From NCBI GenBank assembly GCA_023421735.1, contig JAEZSP010000017.1, positions 1-64,000 of the forward strand: a stretch of DNA of 64,000 bases, read 5' to 3'. This DNA is from Bacillota bacterium. GTDB taxonomy: Bacteria > Bacillota_A > Clostridia > Christensenellales > Aristaeellaceae. A program made the position numbers and the translations under genes. The notes under the pieces were generated by a model. That model was not told the DNA's origin, ran no database searches, and worked only from the letters and a program-made list of their open reading frames with translations. Of the stretch, positions 34,941-44,202 are shown one piece after another (position 1 is the first letter of the stretch; each line of letters opens with the position of its first letter).

Positions 34941-35939
34941 CTATGCGTAGATGCTCACGTCGATGGGCGCAGCCGCGCCGTTTTCATACAGGAAGCACTT
35001 CACGCGCCGATCGCCGACCATGTAGTCGCCTGGAATCTGACGTCCGCACTTGTCCATCGCCATGGGGCAGCGATTGCGAAACAGGCAGCCTGTCTGCTCC
35101 ACGAGCAAATCGGGCAATTCCTCTCCCGCGTGAATCTCCACGCGCTCGGTGCGAAACGGTTCGGGCGTACTGTTCAAAAGCAGCACCGTGTAGGGATGGT
35201 AGGGCTGCGCGATGATCTGGTTGATGTCGCCGTACTCGACCGCGTTTCCGGCATACATGACCACCATGTCGTCCGCGAGATAGCGCGCGGAAGCGAGGTT
35301 ATGGGTGATATACATCATGGTCAGCCCCTTCTTTTCGCGCAGTTCGATGAGGAGGTTCATGATGTCAACGCCAATTGACACGTCGAGCATGGATGTCGGC
35401 TCGTCCGCCACGATGATCGCAGGGTCCACCGCGAGCGCGCGGGCGATGACGATCCGCTGGCGCTGGCCGCCGGAGAGCTGACCGGGGTACTTGTTCATGA
35501 AGTCCTCGGGCGGGGTGAGTCCGACGAGCGTCATGAGCTCCGCCACCTTCGCGCGCACCGCGTCCGCCTTGACATGCCGATTGTGCAGCGTGATCGCGCG
35601 GCCCACGATGGAGAACACCGTGTGCGAAGGGTTGAGGGACGCGAACGGGTCCTGAAAGATCATCTGGATGTGATTGCGGAACCGCTTTGCGGCGCGCAGG
35701 CTCATATGTCCCGAGATGTCACGGCCGTCGACCAGAATGGTGCCTGCCGTTGGATCGTGCAGCTTCATGAGCATGCGGGCGAGGGTGGTCTTTCCGCAGC
35801 CGGACTCGCCGACCACCGCGAGGGTTTCACCCTCTTTGATTTCAAACGATACGCCGTTGACCGCGCGAAGCAGCTTCTTTTTCACGATGCCCGAATGATG
35901 GAAGTGTTTTTTGACCCCGATAAACTCGACCTTTGCCAT
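34941..35939 (-). CDS. Opp/Dpp-type ABC importer ATPase (OppF-like), operon 1
   Basis: This 332-residue ATPase has Walker A VVGESGCGKTTLARML, signature QLSGGQRQRIVIARAL, Walker B IIVADEPTSMLD and a C-terminal oligopeptide-transporter domain with CLFRNRCPMAMDKCG, a cysteine cluster that in relatives binds an Fe-S cluster. GGAGGTGATCTGAG precedes the ATG. Genes of the operon are 1-10 nt apart. It energises uptake with the OppD-like partner. Confidence 0.93.
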   Translation of the reverse strand: MAKVEFIGVKKHFHHSGIVKKKLLRAVNGVSFEIKEGETLAVVGESGCGKTTLARMLMKLHDPTAGTILVDGRDISGHMSLRAAKRFRNHIQMIFQDPFASLNPSHTVFSIVGRAITLHNRHVKADAVRAKVAELMTLVGLTPPEDFMNKYPGQLSGGQRQRIVIARALAVDPAIIVADEPTSMLDVSIGVDIMNLLIELREKKGLTMMYITHNLASARYLADDMVVMYAGNAVEYGDINQIIAQPYHPYTVLLLNSTPEPFRTERVEIHAGEELPDLLVEQTGCLFRNRCPMAMDKCGRQIPGDYMVGDRRVKCFLYENGAAAPIDVSIYA

Positions 35940-35940
35940 C

Positions 35941-36912
35941 TCAGATCACCTCCTTTTTTGCAAAGTGACAGGCGCAGAAGTGCAGATCGCCCACCGCCTC
36001 GAAGGGCGGAACGACGGATTTGCACATGTCGCCGCGCCGCTCACAGCGGTCATAAAACAGGCAGCCAGCCGGCGGGGTGATGAGGTCGGGCACGGAACCG
36101 GGGATGCCCTTGAGGCGCACCTTCGGACCGATGAGCGAGGGGAACGCGCGCAGAAGGCCCTCGGAGTAGGGGTGTGCGCCGCCCTTTTTCAAAGCGGTGC
36201 ACGGCGCAAGCTCCGCCATGCGTCCTGCATACATAATACCGATTCTATCACAAATTTCAAGCATCAGGGGCAAATCATGCGTAATAAACATGATTGAAAA
36301 GCCCATTGATTTTTTGAGATCGGTGATGCGGCGGATGATATTATACTGCACCACCACGTCGAGCGCGGTCGTCGGCTCGTCAAAGATGATGAGGTCGGGC
36401 TTGAGCGCCAACGCCATGGCGATCACGACGCGCTGGCGCATGCCGCCGGAGAGTTCGTGCGGGAAGCTCTTGATGCGGGTTTCCGAGATGTTGACCAGAC
36501 GCATCAGTTCCTTGGCGCGGTCGATTGCCTTTTCCTTTGACAGATTCTGGTGCGCGAGGATGGCATCCGCAAGCTGCGAACCGACCGTCACCACGGGGTT
36601 GAGGTTATTCATGGCGCTTTGGAGCACCATGCTCGTCTTGTCCCAGCGGAAGTGCCTGAGCTCCTCCTTACCGAACAGGAGCACATCCTTGCCCCGGAAG
36701 TTCACCTCTCCGTTTGTGATTTTGGCATTGCCCTTTAAAAGGCGCATCAGCGCGAATGCGATGGTCGATTTCCCACAGCCGCTTTCCCCCGCAAGCCCGA
36801 AAAACTCGCCTTTGTGGATGTCAAACGACACGTCCGTCACGGCGTGCACATGCCCGCGCTCGGCCTTATATTCCACCGAGAGGTTTTTGACCGACAATAA
36901 CACTTCGTTCAT
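35941..36912 (-). CDS. Opp/Dpp-type ABC importer ATPase (OppD-like), operon 1
   Basis: This 323-residue ATPase has Walker A LAGESGCGKSTIAFAL, signature HELSGGMRQRVVIAMAL, Walker B LIIFDEPTTALDVV and the C-terminal cysteine motif GCLFYDRCERRGDMC. GAGG lies 8 nt before ATG 36912; the GTG at 36921 overlaps the SD, so I start at 36912. It works as a heterodimer with the OppF-like protein encoded 1 nt downstream. Confidence 0.93.
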   Translation of the reverse strand: MNEVLLSVKNLSVEYKAERGHVHAVTDVSFDIHKGEFFGLAGESGCGKSTIAFALMRLLKGNAKITNGEVNFRGKDVLLFGKEELRHFRWDKTSMVLQSAMNNLNPVVTVGSQLADAILAHQNLSKEKAIDRAKELMRLVNISETRIKSFPHELSGGMRQRVVIAMALALKPDLIIFDEPTTALDVVVQYNIIRRITDLKKSMGFSIMFITHDLPLMLEICDRIGIMYAGRMAELAPCTALKKGGAHPYSEGLLRAFPSLIGPKVRLKGIPGSVPDLITPPAGCLFYDRCERRGDMCKSVVPPFEAVGDLHFCACHFAKKEVI

Positions 36913-36922
36913 CTGTCGCACC

Positions 36923-37798
36923 TCACAGTTCTACCGCGCCACCGCGGTCGTTGGCATACAAATCGAGGAAGGAATTGCCGATTAGCATAAATGCGTAGCC
37001 AAGCGTCGCGATGCAGAAGCCGGGCGGCAATATCCAATACCAGGCCTTGCGGACGATTGCCGCGTTGTCATAGGCGATGGAGAGCATCTTACCCCAGCTG
37101 GTCGCCGTCGGGTCGCCGATGCCCAAAAAGCTCATGGAGGCCTCTGTGAGCATGGCGGTCGTGATGACCATGACCGCGTTTGCGGTGATGACAGGGACGA
37201 TATTGGGCAAAAGTTCGCGGAACATGATCTCCCCGTTGCCCATGCCGAGCGCGCGCGCCGCGTCGATGTAGTCTCGCTTCTTTTCGGACAGCGTTTGCGA
37301 ACGGACGGAACGCGCCATCCACATCCAGCTGAACAGGCCGATGATGAGGATGGTATCCCTGCTCGTCATGCTATCGAGCAGCGACGCGATCACGATCATG
37401 AACGCAAGCATGGGAATGGTCAAAAAGACATCCACAATGCGCATGAGCACTTCGCCCACCGCGCCGCCCTTATAGCCGGCGACGAGTCCGACGATGGTGC
37501 CGATGGCCGCCGTGATAACGCCCGCGAGCACGCCGACGGTGATGGTCACGCGCGTCCCGAAGACGAGATTGGAGAACACGTCGCGTCCATAGGCGTCGAC
37601 GCCGAGAATGTGCTCCATGTTGGGCTTTGTCCAGGGCATAAATTCGATGCTCTTGGGATTATAGGGGGCAATATGCGGCGCGAACAGCGCAACCGCGCCG
37701 AAAAAAAGGATGATGGCGAGCCCGAACATGGCGCGGCCGTTGTGGAAGAGATATTTATTCAGCGCCGCCAGCCAGCCGGGTATTTTTTTCTTCTTCAT
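36923..37798 (-). CDS. Opp/Dpp-type ABC permease (OppC-like), operon 1
   Basis: This 291-residue inner-membrane permease has a long N-terminal segment, about six helices and the EAA-type loop YIDAARALGMGNGEIMFRELLPN. The sequence HILGVDAYGRDVFSNLVFG is typical of the DppC/OppC class. GGAGGACGC precedes the ATG. It pairs with the upstream OppB-like permease to form the pore. Confidence 0.94.
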   Translation of the reverse strand: MKKKKIPGWLAALNKYLFHNGRAMFGLAIILFFGAVALFAPHIAPYNPKSIEFMPWTKPNMEHILGVDAYGRDVFSNLVFGTRVTITVGVLAGVITAAIGTIVGLVAGYKGGAVGEVLMRIVDVFLTIPMLAFMIVIASLLDSMTSRDTILIIGLFSWMWMARSVRSQTLSEKKRDYIDAARALGMGNGEIMFRELLPNIVPVITANAVMVITTAMLTEASMSFLGIGDPTATSWGKMLSIAYDNAAIVRKAWYWILPPGFCIATLGYAFMLIGNSFLDLYANDRGGAVEL

Positions 37799-37807
37799 GC
37801 GTCCTCC

Positions 37808-38797
37808 TTATGCCAGCGACACGCGCGGGTCTATGAGCGGATAGATGAGATCCGCGAGGAAATTCATCAGAACGATCGAGATCGCAAGCATGGTAAAACA
37901 GCCCTGGATCAGCGGATAGTCCGAATTGAGGATCGCGTTGTACATCGTAAGACCGATGCCGGGATAAGAGAAGATGAGCTCCGTCGTGATCGCACCGCCC
38001 ACCGCCGTGCCCAGCGAAAGCATGAGCCCGGTAAACGAGGGCAGAAGCGCGTTGCGAAGCGCGTACTTCGAGAGAATTTTACCGCGCTTGAGGCCTTTGG
38101 CCTGCGCGAGGGTGATATAGTCCTCCGAAAAGATCTGGAGAATGTTTGAGCGCATGACGACCAGGCGCCCGGCGAGTCCGACCACGATCAGCGAAAGGCA
38201 GGGCAGAAACGCATGATAGGCGACGTCGATCACGGTAAAAAAGGCGCCTTCATCCCCCGTCAACCCAGACGAACGCGCGTGGCTGATCGGGAACCACTTG
38301 ATATAGAACCCAAAGCACACGAGCAGCAGCATCGCCACGAAGAAATACGGCACGCTGCGCAGATAAAACGACACACCCACGACCACACGGTCGAATACGC
38401 CGCCCTTTTTAAGCGCCGCAATGGTTGCAAAAAACCAGGCGATCGCAAACGAAATCAGGGTGGAGGTCACGACGATGAGCAGCGTCCACGGAAGCGCCTT
38501 GGAGATGATCCCGGTCACGGACGCCTGATAGATGGAGTAGCTGGTGCCCATGTTGCCCTGCGCAAGGTTTGTGAAAAAGCGGGCGTACTGCACGGGCAGG
38601 CTGTCGTTGAGTCCCCACTGATCACGCAGAAGCTCTGCATACTCCGCGGAGCCCAGCGACGTCTGGCTGGCAAAGAGCTGCGCGGGATCGCCGCCCATCA
38701 TGCGCGGCAGGAGGAAAATGACCGTGAGGGCGATCCACAATGTCAGGGCCGCGCTCAAGAGCCGCCTCAGTACATACAGCGGCGAAAAATGTTTCAT
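37808..38797 (-). CDS. Opp/Dpp-type ABC permease (OppB-like), operon 1
   Basis: This 329-residue permease has RRLLSAALTLWIALTVIFLLP as first helix, DQWGLNDSLPVQYARFF in the periplasmic-type loop and an EAA-like loop YITLAQAKGLKRGKILSKYA. AAGGGG lies 8 nt before ATG 38797; a GTG at 38806 is within the SD. It is separated from the binding-protein gene by 73 nt that contain a hairpin. Confidence 0.94.
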   Translation of the reverse strand: MKHFSPLYVLRRLLSAALTLWIALTVIFLLPRMMGGDPAQLFASQTSLGSAEYAELLRDQWGLNDSLPVQYARFFTNLAQGNMGTSYSIYQASVTGIISKALPWTLLIVVTSTLISFAIAWFFATIAALKKGGVFDRVVVGVSFYLRSVPYFFVAMLLLVCFGFYIKWFPISHARSSGLTGDEGAFFTVIDVAYHAFLPCLSLIVVGLAGRLVVMRSNILQIFSEDYITLAQAKGLKRGKILSKYALRNALLPSFTGLMLSLGTAVGGAITTELIFSYPGIGLTMYNAILNSDYPLIQGCFTMLAISIVLMNFLADLIYPLIDPRVSLA

Positions 38798-38818
38798 ACG
38801 GAACACCCCTTAAAGGGA

Positions 38819-38847
38819 CGGGAAGGCCCGCCCAGCGAACCTTCCCG
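38819..38847 (-). other. Intercistronic hairpin between binding protein and permease genes
   Basis: CGGGAAGG and CCTTCCCG form an 8-bp stem with a 13-nt loop in the transcript. There is no U run, so it is more likely an RNA-stability or partial-attenuation element that raises binding-protein mRNA over permease mRNA, as is common in ABC operons. Confidence 0.55.
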
Positions 38848-38870
38848 CCTTTGATTGTGCTTGAATGCGC

Positions 38871-40502
38871 TTACTTCTGCGCGGCGAGGGAATAGACGCC
38901 GATCAGCTGTAGGGGGCAGTTGATGGGATAGACGTCGCAGTTCCAACCGCTGACGTTAGTGCCGTCATAGTAGGGGTTGTGGCCGCCGACATTGTACATG
39001 GGCATGTAGATGTAGTCTTCCGCAACCATTTGCTGAAGCTGCGTGATGATGTCCTTGCGCACATCGGGATCGATGGCGGTCGCAAGCTGGTTCACGAGCG
39101 CGTCGAGCGCATCGTTGCGATAGCGGCAGTAGTTGCGGCCCGTGGTCGGTTCGCCGGAGGGTGCGGTGGATGCGGACGCAAAGCTTGTATAGAACGCTGC
39201 ATAGGCGTCGTTCGAAAGGGGCGTGTTATACTGGAGAAGCTGGAAGTCACCCGCCTGTGCCTTGCTCGCAAGCTCCGCCCAGGTTGCAACCTTCGGGATG
39301 ATCTCGACGCCGATGTTCAAGAGCCACTGCTGGATCATGCCGGCTTCCATCTGCTGCGCGGGCGCGCCGGAGGCGTTGTAGTACGTGAAGGAGAGGCGGT
39401 CGCCGGTGTTGGGATCCATGTAGACGCCGTCATCGCCCATGACATAGCCCGCATCCTCGAGAACCGTCTTGGCGCCGGCGGGGTCATAGGCCAGAATCGC
39501 GTTGGCGTCCTGATTGACCAGATCGCCAAAGGCGTTGGGCAGCCACGCCATGTTCATGGGGAACACGCAGTTATACTCGCCGCGGGTGATGAGCGAATTC
39601 TGGTCGATCGCCATGCACATGGCCTTGCGGACGTTCACATCGGCAAGCAGACCGTACTCTTCGTTCATGAAAACCGTCCAGTTGGTGAACCCGGAATAAA
39701 TCTGCATCTTGGCGTTTGTCTGGGTCAAAAACTCCGTCACATACGACATGGCGATGGTGCCGAATGTGCAGTCCACCTCGCCCGCCATGAGCGCAACGGA
39801 AAGGTTCTGCGCGGAATTGTAAAGCTTCATGATGAGCTTATCGACCTTCGGCGCGCCTGCCCAGTAATTCTTGTTCGCGGTAAACTGGACGTCCGTACCG
39901 GTGGTATACGATTCCCAGATGAAGGGGCCCGTGCCGACCGGATCGAGCGCCTGATACGCGGAAACGTCGCCTACCGTGGACCAGATGTGCTCTGGCACGA
40001 TATAGAGCTCCGACATATAGGACGGGAAGGACGGGAAAGCCGCGGCAAAGGCCACCGTCACCTCATAATCGCCCGTCGCTTCGACGGAGGTGATCTGATT
40101 CCAGAGACCGTTCACGTCAAGCGCATTGCCCTTGAGCATGTTGATGGAGAAAGCGACGTCCTTGGCGGTGAGCGCCACGCCGTCCGAGAACATGACGCCC
40201 TGGCGGATCTGCATGACGACCTGAGTAAAATCGTCGTTTGCAGTCCACTCGGTGGCGATCATGGGGATCGTCGTGCCGTCGATGGGGTTATAGTAGGTCA
40301 GCGCGTCGTAGAGAAGCAGTCGCATGTTGGTGTTTGCCGTGCCGGTCGTGATGTAGGGATTGAGGTTTGCAAGCTGTGTGTCGAGTATGTACTCGCCCAC
40401 GTTCAGCACGCCGCCCTCCTTGACGTCCGCGCTCTCGGCCGTTGCGCTGATCGCGAACAGCATAAGACACAAAACAGTCAGTATGCTCAGGATTCTTTTC
40501 AT
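38871..40502 (-). CDS. Family 5 extracellular solute-binding protein, operon 1
   Basis: This ~543-residue SBP_bac_5 protein has a signal peptide (MKRILSILTVLCLMLFAISA, cleavage around ATA-ES) without a lipobox Cys at the cleavage site. The mature part shows LTYYNPIDGTTIPMIATEW, MQIRQGVMFSDGVALTAKDV and DPAGAKTVLEDAGYVMGDDG. AGGAGG precedes two adjacent ATGs (40505, 40502); the second has the better 8-nt spacing. It heads the operon with permeases, ATPases and sulfatases and so probably binds an oligosaccharide or peptide-linked sulfated ligand. Confidence 0.93.
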   Translation of the reverse strand: MKRILSILTVLCLMLFAISATAESADVKEGGVLNVGEYILDTQLANLNPYITTGTANTNMRLLLYDALTYYNPIDGTTIPMIATEWTANDDFTQVVMQIRQGVMFSDGVALTAKDVAFSINMLKGNALDVNGLWNQITSVEATGDYEVTVAFAAAFPSFPSYMSELYIVPEHIWSTVGDVSAYQALDPVGTGPFIWESYTTGTDVQFTANKNYWAGAPKVDKLIMKLYNSAQNLSVALMAGEVDCTFGTIAMSYVTEFLTQTNAKMQIYSGFTNWTVFMNEEYGLLADVNVRKAMCMAIDQNSLITRGEYNCVFPMNMAWLPNAFGDLVNQDANAILAYDPAGAKTVLEDAGYVMGDDGVYMDPNTGDRLSFTYYNASGAPAQQMEAGMIQQWLLNIGVEIIPKVATWAELASKAQAGDFQLLQYNTPLSNDAYAAFYTSFASASTAPSGEPTTGRNYCRYRNDALDALVNQLATAIDPDVRKDIITQLQQMVAEDYIYMPMYNVGGHNPYYDGTNVSGWNCDVYPINCPLQLIGVYSLAAQK

Positions 40503-40543
40503 CATGATGTCCTCCTTTTGCGGCCATCCGGCCTGTTACATTC

Positions 40544-40572
40544 ATATTACCATTATGTTTGACCCATATCAA
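40544..40572 (-). promoter_or_regulatory. Promoter of ABC operon 1
   Basis: On the minus strand TTGATA (40572-40567), a 17-nt spacer and TAATAT (40549-40544) lie about 40 nt upstream of the binding-protein gene. It overlaps the divergent promoter of the response-regulator gene, so a single bound regulator could control both. Confidence 0.6.
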
Positions 40573-40588
40573 TCAAATATGTTATACT
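40559..40588 (+). promoter_or_regulatory. Promoter of the two-component operon
   Basis: TTGACC (40559-40564), 18-nt spacer and TATACT (40583-40588) stand about 59 nt before the GTG start of the response regulator, and overlap the divergent operon 1 promoter. Confidence 0.65.
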
Positions 40589-40646
40589 AATTATGTTCAA
40601 TGTTCTAAAATTATTGGCAATTCGATTATGAAGGCAGGCGAGTCAT

Positions 40647-41372
40647 GTGGCGTTTGGCGTCATTATCGTTGATGACGAGCCGTGGGTGGCCATCGACGCG
40701 GCGCACTCGATCGACTGGGGACAGTTTGGATTTACCATTCTCGCGCATTATGAAAGCGCGCGGGCGGCGATCGAAGGGATTGTGAATCTGCGCCCGGCGC
40801 TGGTTCTGACGGACATCTGCATGCCGGGCATCAATGGGTTCGAGCTGATCAAGCGCTGTCGGGCGCGGGGCGCAAACTGTCGATTCGCAATGCTGACCGG
40901 GCACGCGGACATTTCGCTCGCGCAGCAGGCAATCCGCGCGGATGTCGACGATTACTTCATGAAGGCGCTCAGGCCCGAGGAAATGCACGCTTATTTGGGG
41001 CGGCTCACCCGAGAGCTTTCGTCAAAAGACGAGGCGCCCCTGGTGACGAGTCCGGCATTTCAAAACGCGCTCGACTACATCCGCCGGCACGCGAGCGAAC
41101 ATCTGGTGCTCGACGACGTCGCCGAAGCTGCGGGCTTTGGCAAGACGTACATTTGCGCGCTGTTCAAAAAGCACCTGAACACGACATTTTCGCAGTACCT
41201 GATCAAAGTGCGGCTTGAAAACGCAAAGGAACTGATCAAGAACACGGATATGAAGCTTGACGAAGTCGCACGGCGATGCGGAATCGGCGAGCCTTCGTAC
41301 TTTTACCGACTTTTCAAAAAAATGACCGGCGTGACGCCGGCCGCATACAGGCAGCAGGATGGTCATGCGTAG
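40647..41372 (+). CDS. YesN-type response regulator with AraC DNA-binding domain
   Basis: This 241-residue protein has an N-terminal receiver domain (acidic pair in VIIVDDEPW, phospho-acceptor Asp in LVLTDICMPG, Lys in YFMKALRPEE). A C-terminal double helix-turn-helix follows (LDDVAEAAGFGKTYICALFKKH and FYRLFKKMTGVTPAAYR). The start is GTG at 40647 after AAGGCAGG; an ATG two bases earlier is out of frame. The C-terminus overlaps the sensor gene. It most likely activates the divergent ABC-sulfatase operon. Confidence 0.93.
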   Translation: MAFGVIIVDDEPWVAIDAAHSIDWGQFGFTILAHYESARAAIEGIVNLRPALVLTDICMPGINGFELIKRCRARGANCRFAMLTGHADISLAQQAIRADVDDYFMKALRPEEMHAYLGRLTRELSSKDEAPLVTSPAFQNALDYIRRHASEHLVLDDVAEAAGFGKTYICALFKKHLNTTFSQYLIKVRLENAKELIKNTDMKLDEVARRCGIGEPSYFYRLFKKMTGVTPAAYRQQDGHA

Positions 41373-43065
41373 GCGGCAAAGGTCGTTGCGGACGCCGGTC
41401 ACATGGATCATGCTGGCTGCGCTGGCACTGGGGCTGCTCGTGACGGCATCTGCGATCCTGATCAGTCATGCAATCTTCCAGCGCGAGCGCGCGCACCAGA
41501 TCGAAGCGGCTGCAAGCTCCGTCGAAACCTCGCTCTCGCTTTTAGACGAAACGCTCTACACGATCGGCACGAATTTTTCGCATCTGGTACCGCTGGTCGA
41601 TATTTATTCCGGCGAAAACGAGGGCGTCGATGCGGTCGAAACGGTGTACGACGTGACCCTCGCAACCACCAATTACAACGCGATGATCGCCGATATGATC
41701 GTGGTAACGAAGGACGGAAAGGCACGCAGCTACGCCAACGGGGAGGGCATGTACCTCGTGGAGCTGGTTTCCGCGCAATACGATTATGCGGATGCGGCGC
41801 TCGTTTCGCCGCGCTATTTCTTTTTCCCCGACCATGCGTTCACGCACGACGAGGTATTTGCCTACGTCGTGCCCCTATTGGACGTGGACACGGCGAGCGG
41901 ACGGGTGACGAAACTGGCGAGCATCATCATCGCGTGCTATTCGAGTGGCATCCAAAACCTGATCGGTCAGGGATTAAACGCGGAATACGCATGCCAACTA
42001 AAATCGTCTGACGGCAGCGTGCTCGCAGACCATGTGCCGAACGGCTTTTCGGATGGCGGCCCATCTTATACGCAGAATCTGAAATATCCCTACCGATCGG
42101 TCGAAATTCGCGCGACGCGCATTTGGCCATTGGGGGGACCGACGTTATTGCAAATGATGGCGGTTGTGTGCGGGGCGGTTGTGGTCGTCACGCTCTTTGC
42201 GGTAATCGTGATTCGAAGGAGCATACTGAACCCGGTCAATCAGGCGGCGGCGCGCATCGCACAAATCGGGGCACCCGGCGGCATGGGGCGGCTTCCGTAC
42301 AGCGATGTGAGCGAGATCGATCTCATCGTAAAGAGCGTCAACGAGATGCTCGACCGCATGGCGGAACTGACGCGCACCGAACTCGACGCGCGCACGGGGC
42401 TCATCGAGGCGCGGCTGCGCAAAAATGAGGCGGAGCTCTATGCGCTCCAAAGCCAGATCAACCCCCACTTTTTGTTCAATTCCCTCCAGTGCATCCGCGC
42501 GATGGCCATCCTGGCGCGCGCAGACGATGTCGCGAGCATGACTTCTTCCCTTTCTACCCTTCTACGCTATGCAATTTCGGGCGCGGGCATGGCGCGCGTG
42601 CGGGAGGAGGTTGCGGTCGTGCGCGAATATCTGAACATCGTGGACATTCGTTATGCGCACAGGTTCCGACTTGACCTGTCCGTGCAGGAAGACGTGATGA
42701 ACGCGGCGATTCCCAAGATGATTCTCCAACCCGTTGTGGAAAACGCGGTCGGCCATGGCGTGTCCATGCGCGAGGAAGGAGGGCGCGTTTCGATCCGCGC
42801 GCGCCAGGATGCGGGGCGCGTCGTCTTCACCGTGACGGACAACGGACCGGGCATTCCGGTGGAACGGCTCGCCGACATGCGCGAGGTTTTGGAGATGGAC
42901 TTTCACGACGCGGTAAGCGCGAAGAAGCTGACCTCCTTCGGGCTTTACAACATCCAACGGCGCATCAGGCTCCAATTTGGGGAGGAGTGCGGCCTGACAT
43001 TGGAATCGGATGACGAAGGGACCACAATCACCATTGTGATACCAATGGATTGCGAGGAAACATGA
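41365..43065 (+). CDS. YesM/LytS-type sensor histidine kinase
   Basis: This ~566-residue membrane kinase has a first helix at residues ~12-36, an extracellular sensor region of about 210 residues, a second helix (MMAVVCGAVVVVTLFAVIVI), a HAMP-like linker (INPVNQAAARIAQIG-type), the histidine box NPHFLFNSLQCIR and the ATP-binding domain (VVENAVGHG, DNGPGIP, GLYNIQRRIRLQFG). It overlaps the regulator gene by 8 nt. It presumably senses an extracellular glycan or the binding protein of operon 1. Confidence 0.93.
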   Translation: MRRRQRSLRTPVTWIMLAALALGLLVTASAILISHAIFQRERAHQIEAAASSVETSLSLLDETLYTIGTNFSHLVPLVDIYSGENEGVDAVETVYDVTLATTNYNAMIADMIVVTKDGKARSYANGEGMYLVELVSAQYDYADAALVSPRYFFFPDHAFTHDEVFAYVVPLLDVDTASGRVTKLASIIIACYSSGIQNLIGQGLNAEYACQLKSSDGSVLADHVPNGFSDGGPSYTQNLKYPYRSVEIRATRIWPLGGPTLLQMMAVVCGAVVVVTLFAVIVIRRSILNPVNQAAARIAQIGAPGGMGRLPYSDVSEIDLIVKSVNEMLDRMAELTRTELDARTGLIEARLRKNEAELYALQSQINPHFLFNSLQCIRAMAILARADDVASMTSSLSTLLRYAISGAGMARVREEVAVVREYLNIVDIRYAHRFRLDLSVQEDVMNAAIPKMILQPVVENAVGHGVSMREEGGRVSIRARQDAGRVVFTVTDNGPGIPVERLADMREVLEMDFHDAVSAKKLTSFGLYNIQRRIRLQFGEECGLTLESDDEGTTITIVIPMDCEET

Positions 43066-43082
43066 AAATGCGTTTCTACGCG

Positions 43083-43120
43083 AACGCCCCCCGATCTGAA
43101 ATGGATCGGGGGGCGTTTGT
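43083..43120 (+). terminator. Bidirectional terminator after the sensor kinase
   Basis: AACGCCCCCCGATC (43083-43096) pairs perfectly with GATCGGGGGGCGTT (43104-43117), followed by TTGTTATT. It also ends the convergent ABC operon 2. Confidence 0.9.
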
Positions 43121-44190
43121 TATTCGTAGGTACCTACGCGCTTGACTTCGCCGATGATGCCCCGGAAATCGTCGAGGCTCACGTTTTCGGGGATAGAGTG
43201 ATCCGAGGCGAATATATAGCCGCCGTTTTCCTTCATGACGGGGACCACGCGATCAATCTCGGCGATAATCCTGTCGGGCTTATCCCACAAAACAGCGTTG
43301 ATGCCACCGTGAAAGACGAGCTTGTCGCCGTAGGTTTTCTTCAGATGGACGGGATCCATGCCCGCCTTAACTTCGAGGGGATTGAGGCCGTCCATGCCGA
43401 TCTCGATGAGCTCCGGCACGAAGGGGTTGACATCGCCGCAGGAATGCAGCCGCGCGACCGCGCCCTTTTCGTGCGCCCACTTGACTGCCTTGGCCTGGCG
43501 CGGCTTATCCAGCGCGCGGTAGGTGCGCATGGAGAAAAACTGATTTTTCTTATACCCCATGTCGTTGGGCCACGTCACTTCATCAAAGTGGTAGCCCGCG
43601 TCCCACACGCGGTCCATGAGCTGCAAATCAAGATTGAGATAGGTGTCGTAAATGTCCTCGCACCATTCCGGCTCTTCGAGCATGGCGATCAGGAATCGCT
43701 CCGTGCCAACCGCCCAACTGTGGGTGACGTCAAAGCCGAACCAGAGCCCCGCCGAGATCCAATAGCCCTCTTTGACCCAGCGATCGTAGTTTTTCTTAAG
43801 ATGATCCCAAGGGATGCGATCTTCATCGAATGTCATGCGGCGCTTGGCATCCAGCCATTTTTCAGCATCGGTGATGGTGAAATCCAGAAATTCGGGGGTG
43901 GAGCCGTGTTTTTTCCAGCTTTTCAGCGTAGCGCCCCAGGAGGTTGTATAGATGACATATTCATCGTTCTGTTCGATGATCTTTTGCTCGTAGCGCGGCG
44001 AATTGTCCACCGAGATATGCGCCACATGATCGAGGTCGAAGTAATCGACATAATCCCGGGTAGGCATTCCCTCCAGGGTCCAGCGGTCGATCGTCTCCTT
44101 CCAGGGGCTGTCCAGAATCGGAATCCGGTCGGCTTCCCGATGTTCGTACATCCTCTGAAACCGCTCGTGCGATGTCATTTGCGCTGACAT
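43120..44190 (-). CDS. Uroporphyrinogen decarboxylase (URO-D) family protein
   Basis: This 356-residue URO-D-fold protein includes YVDYFDLDHVAHI, GFDVTHSWAVGTERF, VARLHSCGDVNPFVPELIEIGMDGLNPLEVKAGMD and KLVFHGGINA. The HSCGD segment with downstream EV-AGMD resembles MtaA/MtbA-like corrinoid methyltransferases and the broad URO-D group in gut anaerobes, in which His and Cys bind zinc. No haem genes are near, so true porphyrin decarboxylation is unlikely. It is the last gene of ABC operon 2, 12 nt after the AraC gene. Confidence 0.82.
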   Translation of the reverse strand: MSAQMTSHERFQRMYEHREADRIPILDSPWKETIDRWTLEGMPTRDYVDYFDLDHVAHISVDNSPRYEQKIIEQNDEYVIYTTSWGATLKSWKKHGSTPEFLDFTITDAEKWLDAKRRMTFDEDRIPWDHLKKNYDRWVKEGYWISAGLWFGFDVTHSWAVGTERFLIAMLEEPEWCEDIYDTYLNLDLQLMDRVWDAGYHFDEVTWPNDMGYKKNQFFSMRTYRALDKPRQAKAVKWAHEKGAVARLHSCGDVNPFVPELIEIGMDGLNPLEVKAGMDPVHLKKTYGDKLVFHGGINAVLWDKPDRIIAEIDRVVPVMKENGGYIFASDHSIPENVSLDDFRGIIGEVKRVGTYE

Positions 44191-44202
44191 AGTTGCTCCT
44201 TC

